A DNA stretch of 64,000 nucleotides from Campylorhamphus procurvoides (lineage: Eukaryota; Chordata; Aves; Passeriformes; Dendrocolaptidae). The translations under genes were made by a program, and so were the position numbers. Where the stretch lies: the NCBI GenBank assembly GCA_013396655.1, contig WBMV01004261.1, forward strand, positions 60,777 through 124,776, in the 5' to 3' direction. The notes beneath the pieces are model-generated. The model was not told the DNA's origin, searched no databases, and saw only the letters and a program-made list of their open reading frames with translations. Positions 27,701 through 39,571 of the stretch are shown one piece after another (the stretch's first letter is position 1; every line of letters begins with the position of its first letter).

Positions 27701-28230
27701 CTGATCTTAATGGAATTTCAATTTTTACAGGCACAAGTTTGTTGGTTGTACTAGCTCAGAAGTAGTTTTGTACCTCTAGCTTTTCTGTGTTCTGATCTCC
27801 AGTTGTCTAGCCATCCAGTTTTCTGTTGCACACTGGCAACAGTGAATGCTGTAGCTCACCTTGCCAAAGCTAAAAGGATGCAGCACCATGTGCACATGTC
27901 ATGTTTAATGAACTATGTTATCAAGCCGATTCAGGCCTCTGGGGGCAAGGAAGCTGTGATGCTACTTTCAGCCCTTATTTTGTACCCTACCTCTTAGCTG
28001 TGATGAAACATTTTGCAATTTGTTTGAGTCTGGGCTGCTGGCTTTGGCCTGATTTCAGTGCTGGCTGGAACCTGTTAGAAATGTTGGGGTGAGGGAGGGC
28101 TGGTGCTTTTCAGCTGCACAGTCACACATGTGGCCATCCCATGTAGTTACTTGCTGGGTGTTAAAGTGGTATCTGCATTTTTTCTTCAGCTGTTGAATGG
28201 TTGAAGCCTGTGGTTGATCCGAGTCACTGG
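24771..28230. other. Unique AT-rich sequence with a (CA)n
   Basis: No gene is seen. A (CA)n microsatellite lies at 25890-25912. The rest is AT-rich and unremarkable. Confidence 0.5.
25890..25912 (+). repeat. (CA)n microsatellite
   Basis: Eleven or so uninterrupted CA dinucleotides, followed closely by a short TC run at about 25930-25940. It is likely polymorphic in length. Confidence 0.9.
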
Positions 28231-28255
28231 CAGCTGTTTCTGACCTTTGAATTGT

Positions 28256-28430
28256 GTCTTGGCTCTGACTCACAACTCTTGGATAATATCCTGGCTCTGG
28301 TTCCTGCCTCTTGGCAGGTTGTTTGGTTCCTGTCTTTGGCTTCAGCCTTGGCTTGTATCCTGGCCCTGGCTCCAGACCCTTGGCTGTTAGGTGGCTTCAG
28401 TGTTTGTCCTGTTCCAGGTTTGGTCTGAAT
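28256..28430 (+). repeat. Degenerate TTGGCTCTG-type tandem repeat
   Basis: Copies of the motif (C)CTTGGCTCTG...CTTGG recur at 28258, 28290, about 28334 and 28359. The copies at 28287 and 28356 agree at 24 of their first 29 bases, giving a 69-bp higher-order spacing with a roughly 33-bp sub-period. The repeat is free of stop codons in at least one frame on each strand. This explains the overlapping 75-82-codon frames with L, A, W, P and S bias on + and Q, A, R and E bias on -. I interpret it as an old, diverged minisatellite rather than a gene. Confidence 0.6.
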
Positions 28431-28764
28431 GGGCTGTTCTCTTGTGTCCTGCAGTGAATGGTCTGCAAACATTTAATAACACTGGGATTGTGTACAAGGG
28501 AGGAAAATGTAATTGTTGAGGAAACTTGTCTCTGGAAGTCCATGCTGCATCGGCTGTCCCTGAGGTCAACCAGAGTGAGGTCTTACAAAGACAGAGATGA
28601 TATTCTTAGTAAAGTTGAAAACTGACAAATGTATTTCCTTTGTTTTTTGAAGCATCTGAACCCACACAGCCTAAGCGCCAAGTTACTATGTGTATGTAGG
28701 AAAGGGCGTCCTAGAGTGTATATTTGGATTGCAAGCATTTTCTACAAAGGGGAGAAATAATATT

Positions 28765-28869
28765 ATAAAAAAAGAAAAAACTAAACCAAATTAAAAAACA
28801 AACACAAACAAACAAAAATCCACACCAACCAACCAACCAATCAACAAAAAAAAAACAGAGAGAAAAAAG
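28765..28869 (+). repeat. A/C-rich (CAAA)n/(CCAA)n tract
   Basis: About 105 bp with A runs, ACAAACAAACAA and CCAACCAACCAACC units, ending in a 9-A run. It belongs to the recurrent A/C-rich class in this window. Confidence 0.8.
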
Positions 28870-29439
28870 GTTCTTACTTGTAAAATTTGTTCTTGAGTTG
28901 TCCAGGTTTCTTAGCTTTTTGATCCAGGAGAGATCAAGAGAAACAGTAGAGGGAAGAAGGTTTTTAATGGAGAGGAAAACTTCTGTATATAAACAGTTTT
29001 ATTTTTTTATTAATTTTTTATTTCTGTGATGTCATGTTTAACCATAGAAGATTAAGCGATGTGGACCTGGATCTTAATCTGACCTGAGTCCCAGGAAAAT
29101 ATAAATTGTGCTAGAATGCTGCTCTTCAGGGATTAGACATGGAATCTAGTGCACTGGCAGTCCAGAGACAAGGGCATGCAACTACAGTAAACAAATACTT
29201 AAGGAAAACTAACAATGTTGGCAAAAATCCACCTGCTGGGGATTTCTCAATGCCTATCTGCTGTGCAAGATCTGATTTTGATTTCTATCTGTATATCAGC
29301 ATGTCTTCACATTCTGAAATCACGTAAATCAGGAGTAGTCTCTTCAGTCAAACTGATTCTAGACCATTCTAGCTCTTATTTTCTCGGGTGAAATACGCAG
29401 CAAAATGTATAATTGTGTTTTGGTGTTTTTATTAAGACC

Positions 29440-29460
29440 AAAACAAACAAACAAACAAAG
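29440..29460 (+). repeat. (CAAA)n microsatellite
   Basis: AAAACAAACAAACAAACAAA, a short clean CAAA array. Confidence 0.85.
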
Positions 29461-32400
29461 TTAAAACAGCACAACCTAAACAAAAATATGTAGGCTTTTG
29501 ACAAGGTTGTGGATGAAACAGTAGAAAGAAGTAGAGGAAAGGAAGAATTTGCTGAGTGGGGGGATGAGAGAGACTATAACTTCCTGCGAGTGTACTAAGC
29601 TTTGCAAATCTTCTAAGAGGGCAGCAGACAAAGGACATTGGAAATGCTGGGTAGCACAAGAAAAATCTGGAGGCCTTAGAACAGCAGGAGGCACTAGACT
29701 CATGTCTTAGCTTTAGAAAGGACATGGTTTTCCTACAGGACAAAATTATTTAATTACAGTCCAGGAAGGCACTAAGAATTTAAGTTGTTTTGGAAAGCAA
29801 AACCAGTGGAAAAGGTGGCTGATTTGTAAGATGGATCTTACTCAATCTCATGCCGAAATTTCATTTCATTAAACTCTAGGATATGTAAACTTTATTTTCT
29901 CTTTCTCATGCCCAGCTGGGGCCAAACTAGAGCCTGTTTTTAACCAGGATTTACTATTAAACATTTAAATCTAGACTGTATTTATTTTCTGTCATTCCTA
30001 TAATATCTATTGACAATGCCATCAAGTGAGCCACTTTGGAAGGCTGAGTCTTGTGAAATGTGATTTAAATGTTTAAAATTCCTGATTTAAATAGTTTCCA
30101 ACCTGACTTTTACTGTACATGTTTTTCTTGCTCCCTTCCAACCTCATGTCTCTGCAGATTCCCCTGTAATTCTCTAACCTTCTAGTAACAGGATTGGTTG
30201 TCTTGTGCTGAATGTCTCACTGTTTTAAATCTCCTTTACTGGATTTTTTTTGAAGGGTGGTAGCCTTGTGTCAGTCTACTAAGGAGAGTCTGGTAGATGC
30301 CAGCATATATGTTATGGCAAAAGCAGACAAGGGTACATGCAGTGCTGTATGTATATTTTTATAGATCTACTTAAGCATCTTTCCCTGTGTGGAGATCTCA
30401 GACAATTCCATTGTCTCGGAATTCAGTGCTTAAAAGTCTGTGAATTGCCTCTGGAAGTCTTATGCATTCGGATAAACACCCACCTTGAAGAAGTGGGACA
30501 GTATATCTTTTTTCTCTCCTTGTATGCTTCTCCACAGGTGCTACGTAAGCAAAGCTTATGAGTTGGAACTGAAATGACGAGCTGTATGCAGTTTTCTCTT
30601 GTCCAAGAAAGTAGATTCCTGCTTAATTAAAAGTCACATTCCAGACATGAAGCAAATCATCTTGCTCTCATTGTGTGGTAGTAATGTATTGTCTTTTTCA
30701 CAGCTGCAGACTCAGCCTATCTGTCTAAGCTTCAGCCACTGTCTCAGTGGTTGCAGACAACTCTTTTAGAAGAAGACACAGGGGAAAAAGTAGCAGTCAT
30801 GGCTAGCCTTCTTCAACTCCTGTCACTTTTGTTGGGAATTATGCAATTTCCTCTATACAAGGCCTAGAAATCTAGCTGCATCAACCAATTAGGCCTGCAC
30901 ATAGCAGCCTTCTGGCTGGTTTTATGTTGAGCTGGTTTGCTTGTTATTGGGGACAATTGTTTATGTTGACAGTCTAAGATATAGCAGTAATCTATTTGAA
31001 TCATCAGTTGCTTTTGGAGAAACCAATTCAGTAGTTTTGTAACTGGATCTGACTTATAGTTTCTTTCAGGCTATCAGATTCAGGCTAACTTTGACAGCAC
31101 TTTTAAGCCCAAATAACATCTCTTCAGACCTGCCAAATCTTAGTCAAATTACTACCATGCCCTTGTTTCTGCTTTCCCCTCTCCACTCTGTCCCATAAAT
31201 GCAGTGTATTTTGTCAAACCTATATCAAGTCTTTCAGTTTCTGCCACTTAGTCATTGTTACCTATTGTTTTTGCTCTTGCTCTCAAACACCTGGTTGTTT
31301 TCTCATCAAAATCAGAGCACTTCCCTTTAATTAAACAGTCATAGGACAATATGTTCCTGTAAGTAGTTCAGTGCCTCCAGGGCCAACGTCACATAATGAT
31401 ATCTGGCGAACATGTAGTTCAACCCCCCTGCTGAAAGCAGAAGAGTCCTTTCCCCAACTGGGACTAGACCTGCAGATCAGTTTATTGTCTGTGTCTGACA
31501 GGTAGCAGGTTTGCCCACCTACAAGCTGCTAACTTTACCCTTTATCCTCAACAGATTCCTATTTCTAAGACATATGGGGCTTAACCACTACCAGTATTAT
31601 ACTAAATTGTGCTGACTATTATCAATCCTACTTATCTGCAAAAATAACTTTGGCAAAATTGTTAAGCTTAACAATATCTGTTAGCTTAACAGAATTTTTT
31701 GTGTTCCTGTTATGTCTGAGAACATTATGTTTTGTGTTCTTCCCATTTTTGTTTAATTATTTTAGAAAGGAACGTCAAAAAGCTAACTGTTTTACCAGAA
31801 AAGCTATGCATTTAAAAATAGTTATTGCTTCAGTTTTGCTGCAAATTATGATATAATATCAAAATTTGCATGTAAAGTACATGCTTGGCAAGAGTCTGGA
31901 GTCAACCATTAGACTGTTATTTTTTCATAAAATAGCTATTCCTGAAAGTTCAAAAACCTGTGAGGCTTTGCTTTTAAGCAATTTACTTGAGAGGAAATAC
32001 AACCAACATATCATCTACTTATGTGTATAATAGCACCAGCTGCCCTTGTAATTTGAACTGCCTGAATTAATCAAGCAGCTACCTGATTAAAAATTGGACT
32101 ACAAATGAGCGAGTAAATACTGAGTTTTGAATAAGTCAGAGTTTGGGGGGGTTTGTGTCAGCAATCTTCCTGTTTTTTTGGCAGCTATATTAATGAGCAG
32201 CTTTTCTTTCGTTGTTCAAATAAAAGCAAAACAGCCTTTGAATTTTGTACTCAGAAATTCCACTCATCTGCCTAATGTTCTTTTTTTAATTAGAAGGATA
32301 CACATATGACTTAATTAATCAAGCCTATCTTAGGAATTATGCATTTATTAATGGTTTCTGCACTCAAACACATTATTAAGGGATTTTGCTAAGTACCTGA

Positions 32401-32842
32401 CATAAAACAGCCTAATTTTGCTTGCTTTGCTTAATGTATTGAGAAATGGTTTGTTGATCAGATTTCAAAACATTCATGCTAAGAACTAATGTCCTATTTA
32501 GAATGTTTAGAAATGCAGCAATTTGGCAACTGAGTACTCCAGGGGGTTGTGTTTAAAATAAAGTCAGTGCCACACAAGAAGTGAGGGGAATGGAACTTCT
32601 TTGACTACAGTGATGATGAAAGAAAGTAAAATAAGAAAAACTGCCTTATTTCAGGTTTGTTTCTTTCTTTTTTCCTTTTTTTTTAACAGAAAAGAAGTAG
32701 AATAAACATATACTTCTATCTATTCATCAAGAACTGAAATCTGTGATTATTTTTCATTTTTGGATTTTTTTCTTGACATTCCACATTACCTGGAGATTGT
32801 GCCAGATGGACAAAAGTACAAAAACACTTGTGATTTTTGCAG

Positions 32843-32896
32843 GGGCTACACTGGAGCCCACTTCCATTTTTGCCCATTTGGGCCCACAACACCCAG
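32843..32896 (+). other. Candidate 54-bp micro-exon (weak)
   Basis: It is preceded by TGATTTTTGCAG and followed by CCCAG|GTAAGTTC, which fits the donor consensus exactly. At 54 bp it is a multiple of three and stays open in the frame that runs through it (A-T-L-E-P-T-S-I-F-A-H). I do not recognise the peptide. Chance is a serious alternative, given how often such signals occur in 64 kb. Confidence 0.15.
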
Positions 32897-35800
32897 GTAA
32901 GTTCACTTCCCCCTTGGGAGCACGAAGGGGCAAGGAGAAAGAATTCTCTGAAATAGTTTCATGGAGAGTTTATTGTCTTCAAGGAGCATGAGCACATTTC
33001 CAGAACTCCTTCATGTACCTGCCTTAAGTAATGTTCCTGTGACTCATCATGTGTAAGGCCTAACTATTCTCATTTTTGTGTGTATGAACTATTGCAGTGT
33101 CCTATCTAAAGAACAATAACAGATGTTCATCTTTAACAAAAGTTTTGCTGTACTGAAACTATTAAGATTTTTTTATAAAAATGATACCAACTCATAAGCA
33201 CTCTCAGACTAACGTACATGAAGGTAAACAGAAATCCCTCCTAGAAAGGAAGATGTACTTATGTTGTTATAGTCAGAAATAAAGATATTACTGTATAGGG
33301 AAAATTTCCATCTTTACAGATTGTCTCTCAGCAAGACAAGTTGGCTTCTCTCCATTTGGGTCTGGGTCTGAGTATATTCAGTTCTTTGGGGCACTATTAT
33401 TTTTCTCTCTTTGATGTCCTGCCTGAGACAAAGACACTCTGTTATCTCACTGTGATTCTGCTGATATAGGACAGACAGATTGCTTAAACTGATCCTTTTC
33501 ACAGCTGTAGTTTTCTAGACACTGAGAGCTGCAGTTCACCTGCTTGGCGAAATGTGAAGGATCCCAGTGAGAAGGATGGTTGTTGCCCTACATAGCCCCA
33601 AGGAACTATACAAAATAAAATACTTTTTAAAGCTTTAGTCTTCTCACTGTTTTTAAATATTTTCCAATCCCATTTACTAAAGATTTGGTGTTCTCTCTCT
33701 CTCTATCTCCTCCCTCCCCCTCCTACCCCTTTGCTTTCTTCCATTGGAAAATAATTCTCTACTCCTCTTCCAAAATAATTGGTGAGTGCCTTTGTTCGTA
33801 ACTTTAGTACTGTTTGTCTGTTTTCAGGTGATTTGTTGCTGAAAAGTCCACCTGGATTTCTCAGGCAGTGACTGCTAACATTTGTCCACTGGTCTTTTGG
33901 GTGAATAGAGCTAATTAATCCTGACTCAATCTTCTTTGTGAGTTCAGTTAAGTCTACAGGAATGAGACACAAAGGGTTTGAAAGGAGTTTAAGTCTCACG
34001 TGTGTACTTTAGGTCTCATAAAGTGTGCATGGACAGTTTCTCCAAATTTAAATGAAAGTTTGAAAAAGACAGAGTTAATTTTTAAGAAACAGAAAGGTGC
34101 CTTCAGGATGTATGGAAAGGAGAACAGGAAAGCAGAAAAAAAGGAGAAAATTGAATTATTTTCTAAAGGTTAAACCAGACACTTTGAATTAAAGTCTCAT
34201 TTCCTCCCCTCTGATGGTTTGCCTGTCACTGAAGAGGATTAAAGTTATATGGGATCTGAATTCATGTAAATGTTAATGTGTTGACCTTATCCTGCTTACT
34301 TCATTTTTCTGCTTCCCATGGTAGTAAGACTCACTTTCCCAGACTAACTCTTTCAAAATGAGTTCCTCTTCCTTATCATCCAGGTTCTTCAGAGAAAACT
34401 CAGAATGGGCCGCTCAAGAATTGGCAAGGTGTACAGATGCTTGAAGAGCTGGGCTTGATTTATTTCCCATATTTGAAAATGCTGTTTATCTGTTTATTAG
34501 TTTTTTTTCTTGTTTTTAACTATCAGTCTATAACTGTTTCATTTTCCTTTTTAAATTAGTGGAATGTCTTATACAAGGTCAGCGAGGAACTTGGTACAGG
34601 ATTCCATTTAGAGCCCCATACTCAAGCCATGCTAGTCTAGAAACAGGTGTTGCTTTGTTAGTTCTCTTGTCAAAGGAATTCTAACAATCCTGGTATGATG
34701 TCTCTGTAATTTCATTCTGAGGAGTGATCTGTGACTACTTCAACAGTAAAGGCATAGAAATGTTGGCCCTTACTTTTTGTGTTACTTGAAAATGATAGTT
34801 TCAATCTGGAGATCATTTCAAGAACAGCCAGTTCTTGAACAGAGGTTGCAAAATATTTTACGAACAATAGATATGGAATTTAAGCTTCCATAGCTACAAA
34901 AATTATGTCAGGGCCAACCAAAAAATGGGACTATAATTCCTCTACTTTGGATCGTTGGAAATTATTTTGTCTGCTTAGAAGACTAGCAAAATTGTGAGCT
35001 GTGATACATAGCAGTTGTTATAAATTACAGTTGTTTTCTCTATCATGAAAATGCACTATACCCCTAGTATAGTTGATTCAATATGCTTCTAGCCTATAAT
35101 ATATACTTTGATCCTGGCAAATGAGCTGTATTAATGTGTTGCCTGGACATTAAGTGTCTAATTGAAATGAAAATTATCAAAATTTAATGAAGCTGTAAAA
35201 CAATCACAGACTGGAGTTGTTTATTTCAGAGAAGAGAAATAGTGTTTAATAGCCCAATCCAAATATATATTATGGTAAAGGTGAGACAACAGTAAAGCAG
35301 TAGCATGGTCCTGTGATTTGTATCCTATTAATCTTGAAACTTTACATTACTTGTCTTTTTTTCCCTCCTAAGCTGCTGGTTGTCCTTGCAGAAATCATTT
35401 ATTGGTTGTCTATTTCCAGACTGCTCCCTCTCTAATGATGTCCTGAAACATTTATTGCTGCTTAACCAAACAAAATACCTCCTCAGTGTATATCATAGCT
35501 TATTCTCAGTTTTGTGCTCCTGTTTTGGGTTTGTTTTTTTGGTTTTTTTCCTACACTGGGTTCAGTAGTATGCCTGCTATGTACATACATGTTCGTTTTG
35601 GCCTTCCTCCTAGAACCACATGTGACTGAAGAGCCAGAAAGTGCTTACAGGCCCTACATGCAGTCTGAGTGAAACTTAGATTTTTGCAGCTGTTTCTGTT
35701 ATTAATTTTTAGTCAATTTAGGTAATAGTGCTTTGTATGTAAGATTTTTCTAAGCAGTGGCAAAATGGCTCTATGTGCTATGTGACAGACGAGAGAGGTC

Positions 35801-37182
35801 TTGTTTTTGTTACAGTATAGTGGAGGCCTTAGAGTTAGTAACCACAGACTGTTAATGTTTATTAGTCAGCTCCTTGTGCCTCTTCATCAAATTTTGTAAC
35901 TCCCAACAAACTTCCTCTTTTGTATTTGAATGTACCTTTAGAGTAATTGGGTTTGCCCATATCATAATTACCTGAGCACTCTTTTACTATGCTGCTGTGG
36001 TTTGTGTTGTTTTTTTTTTTTCAAAGATCTGCTAAATCCTCCCATAGTTGTATGTTCACAATATGCTGTAAGATATGATGCACATTTCTAAGCAATCTTG
36101 TGGGGTGTCTCCTGGCTATAACTGAAACTTGAGCAGGGCATTTGTCCTACCAGGAGTGCTGACGTTGGATACAACTTTTAACCCAGAGTACCTCATTTTT
36201 CTCCAAGAACAGACCACATCTGTGTGGTGTGTACTGGACCTCCCTAGCTCTGGTCATGGAGAACCTCTGGACACAGTCTTGTGATACAGTCTCATGGCAT
36301 CTAGCACAGTTCTCTAAGCGGGGAAGCAAAACTAGGAAAGTATTAATGATTTTAATTGTTTCACTGTGTCTGCAGCCTCTGAAAACAGCTCCCTTTCTGC
36401 TCTCTTTGTTCCTTTTTCAACATAGCTGTGTCCTACACTGGAGCCAATTAGGCTGGCTCCTGCTTCCCACTTCCAGCTGTTCTGCAGGCATCCAGACTCA
36501 TCCCTTCCATGAAGTCTAGACATCTGTGACAGTAGTTAGGAGCAGGGAAGGAAAGTCAGAGTTTTCAGACCTGACAGATCTCTGCCTAGTGGTCTGAAAC
36601 CTCTCTGTGTGGTACACACGCAAGCTTGGAGGATGGCTGTCTCTGGCATCCCAGTCCTCTTCCAGCCAGCACTGGTCTGTGCTTGCTCAGTGCTGGTGTG
36701 GTGAGGCACAAGGTGCATGGGATGCTTCTTGAAGCCTCCTCCCACACTCAGAGTAGGGGGCTTGACAGTCTTGGAGGGCAGGAGCAATGATTTCATCAGT
36801 GCGTGATTCTGTTTGGCCTCAGGGAAAGGTATTTTCACTGGTGGATGCAAAAGTACAAATGGAAGGATAAATAAAGTTCATGTGTCTCACTGGGTGTGCT
36901 AGTGGTTTCAGAGGGCTGGATGTAGACAGAACCTGTAGACTGGGAGCCCAGTAGGACCAACAGAGATAACCACCCCTCTACTCATCTTCTAAACACACAG
37001 GACAGATGGGGATAAAAATAAAACCTGCTTCCTTTTTATGGACGTGTATGCTGGTTATAGTGCATGTAATGTGAATGGGTTGAATTTGCTTTGCAGGCAG
37101 ATCCTTGCATTTCTGCTCCTTCACAGATTCTAGCTGCTGAATAAACTGCCAAACCACCTGCTGCAAATCCTTTGTAAGCATA

Positions 37183-37222
37183 CCCACTTTCAACAAATAT
37201 AACCATCTTTCAACAAATATAA
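37183..37222 (+). repeat. Two-copy 20-bp tandem duplication
   Basis: CCCACTTTCAACAAATATAA is followed directly by CCATCTTTCAACAAATATAA, an 18-of-20 match. It ends about 20 bp before the 3' limit of the LTR at 37243. Confidence 0.9.
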
Positions 37223-37242
37223 ATAAGTCAATTAAAAAAAAA

Positions 37243-37560
37243 TGTGTGGAGTTGTAAGACCCCAGGTTTGAGCTAAGAGCTTATTGAAGGGGTTTTACTT
37301 TGCATATATACAAGGCTCCAAAAATCTGCTCAACAGAATTATTAAAAGGCCCTTCAGTTCTTTTATATCTTGAGAGGGTGCAAGGGAGAATACACTGCAC
37401 ATGTTTCTCAGAAGGTCAAATAATACACTTTTACTGGTAAACTTGAGAAAATAGGAGAACTGAGCAAAAGTTTAAAGGACAACATTCAAACAAAATAAAA
37501 CATTCCACAAAACATTGACTTAGCACATACCAACCCCATACAACTTAGCAAAATCCAATT
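37243..37560 (-). mobile_element. Endogenous retrovirus LTR (5' limit unknown)
   Basis: On the minus strand the sequence shows AAGATATAAAAGAAC (TATA box, complement of about 37358-37369). About 75 bases later comes CTTCAATAAGCTC, a variant polyadenylation signal (complement of 37279-37286). The 3' end is GTCTTACAACTCCACACA, which ends in CA at 37243. TATA-R-polyA spacing and the CA end fit an LTR. The 5' part of U3 must lie to the right on the + strand and may reach 37900, but I could not find its TG end or a target duplication. The 3' end sits in an A run, so any duplication is hard to judge. No retroviral genes adjoin. Confidence 0.55.
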
Positions 37561-39458
37561 TATCCAGCTTTAAGTTACCCATATATCAGGAAAGGATATT
37601 AAGAGAAGAAGTAAAGAAGGAGAGAGAAGAAAATAGAATTATAGCTATCACCCCAGAACCAGTGTAGATCCAGCTACCAGGAGTTCAGGAAATGGGAGGG
37701 CCATAACCACTCAATGGCCATGTCTCTGTTTTTATCTATCTTGTGGCCACCGTGCCAGGCAGTACTTCGGGCCCACTGACAACTCTGGGGCTGGACTGGG
37801 TCTCTGGGGACAGTACTCCAGGTGTGCTAGTGACTGACAGCTGTTCCAGGGCTGCCCAAGGAGACAAAGGCTCTGGTTTGGTACAGCCACCATTTCACTT
37901 TTATGAAATTTGACCTGTCCTTTCCCCCCAACACACACACACATTTGTTGGTCCAAACCAATATATTTTTTTTTCCTAGGCAACAAGTAGTTTTCTGTTC
38001 ATGTATGTGCAAGTATGGTCATGCTGGTGCCTACCTTTGGGAAACACCCCTTCGTCCTCTGCTGGGAAAGGTATGGCTAGGCTGAGTGGGAGTAACAGGA
38101 GTTTCAGGAATTGACAGGTCTGTAAATTCATATGCTTGCTTTCCTCTGCCTCTCTTCATCTGTGAAAGTTTTTAAAAGCTTCTACAGGATTTTTTCTACA
38201 TTTTAAGGCATGTGGACAGAGGTTCTTTCTATTGCTATCCTGTATACTTTGCCTGTATTAATTAGGTTAATTATTTTGATAGGTAATACCAATGGCCTAG
38301 GTATACCCACACAGAGAAGAGAAGGTAAATAAAGAGAAGCTTCAAGACAAGTGAATTTCTGAGGTATGAAAGATAAGTGTCCTGTCCCTGGAACTTCAGA
38401 TGAAGTTCCTTTGTTGTAAAAGGGCATGACATTTGCATACGTACATATTACTAAATTTTTGATCAGATCTGACTTATGAAAATGTTACTGAACTCATATA
38501 ATCAGTACTAGTTTTGAAGCCAAGGATTATTATATTCTTTTCTCACTGAGGCAAATCAATTGATCAGAGTAGGTTAATTTTCTTACCAGGTTCTTCAGCC
38601 AGGTGAAGGTCCTGACTTGTGAAGCATGCCACAGCTGCAGACCCAAGCTTCAGGTCACCTTGTTCCAAGTCTGTTGCCATTGACTGCCAATGGATCAGCC
38701 AGAGCTTGGCAGCTGCCCTGGGACTTTTCTGTCCATCCCTCCCATTAAAAACAACTACTATTTGTCCTCTCAGGTTGTCTTTTGCTCTGTCCTTATTAAC
38801 CTGTAGTAATAACAGAACAAGTGGAAAAAAGTGATGATTTCAAACTTCGCTGTTATGCTATCATTGTTAAGCTGAGGCCCTAAGACTTAAAATCTCACCC
38901 ATCTTGTTGCACATTGTAAGTGCACTTGCAAAAGGAATGATAAAAGATTGTGAATAAGTTTGGGTTGGTATTCTGCCCCTCACCATTTTAGGCTTTCACT
39001 CAGCTGATTTTCTGGGCTTTCTGCCAGTTGAAAATTTGAAATCAAAATCTAAGTTGCCTATTTGAAAGAATGAGAAGTCAGCTGCTTCTTCCTAGTTTCT
39101 CCTAAGAGGAAAATGGTGTCTTGGTGGGACATGTAGTGTACAGAGCTCAAATGACTGGGCCACAGAAAGCTGTAGTTTGAAATAATAAAAGCAAGGATGT
39201 CTTCTTCTCCCTCTTTTGGGTAAAATTTTACAAAATTTAGCTATTTCATAGATCATTATTGTATTGAGTTATTTTTATAATGATATTAGATGTGCCACCA
39301 GCTGGTAAACCTTTATAAAACTATGAGATTTTGGCAGTCATCTCTTGCGCAATGGCATTATATTCACAAGTTGTAAAGTTAGAGTATAAACCAGTGAATG
39401 GATGTCAAGGTAAATTTAGATATCCCGGGTCTATATAGATTTTATTTACCTTCATGAT
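37561..39458. other. Possible U3 remainder, then unique sequence
   Basis: The part up to about 37900 is GC-richer and may still belong to the LTR that ends at 37243. After that I see no repeat or gene. A short (AC)n lies near 37930-37941. Confidence 0.4.
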
Positions 39459-39566
39459 TGTGGAGGTTTGGGTTGGCACCCTGCCAAGCCCAAGGCCTGG
39501 CCACATGGATCTCCCCCCCCAAGAGAGAAAGGGGAAAAAAAGTACCCAAAAAGNTAAACCACCACA
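39459..39566. mobile_element. 108-bp TG...CA mini-element with 5-bp TSD
   Basis: The unit starts TGTGGAGGTTT and ends with the complement of TGTGGTGGTTT, so its ends are inverted repeats of 11 bp with one mismatch. It is bounded by ATGAT at 39454-39458 and again by ATGAT at 39567-39571, a perfect 5-bp target duplication. Ends TG...CA plus a 5-bp duplication fit an ERVL-type LTR, and passerine LTRs of that kind have similar GGTTT-containing ends. However, 108 bp is far too short for a full LTR, and I see no TATA box or polyadenylation signal. It is either an internally deleted LTR or a non-autonomous mini-element. The ambiguous base N at 39554 falls inside its right arm. Confidence 0.7.
39554..39554. 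other. Ambiguous base (N)
   Basis: The only non-ACGT base in the window. It lies just inside the right terminal repeat of the 108-bp element, next to an A run and near an 8-C run, a context prone to assembly error. Confidence 1.
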
Positions 39567-39571
39567 ATGAT

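Larger units (their letters stand above)
28431..37182. other. Unique sequence, no gene seen
   Basis: About 8.7 kb of mostly unique DNA. It contains an A/C-rich tract (28765-28869), a (CAAA)n at 29440-29460, a CT-rich stretch near 33690-33720 and a possible 54-bp exon (32843-32896). The block 31960-32400 is AT-rich with several TTAATTAA/TAATCA words. Nothing reads as an intact gene. Confidence 0.5.

Noticed and set aside
31390..31480. CR1-like phrase near ACATGTAGTTCAACCCCCC
   Set aside because: Only about 30 bp resemble the CR1 3' region and neighbouring sequence does not follow, so it is too weak to call.
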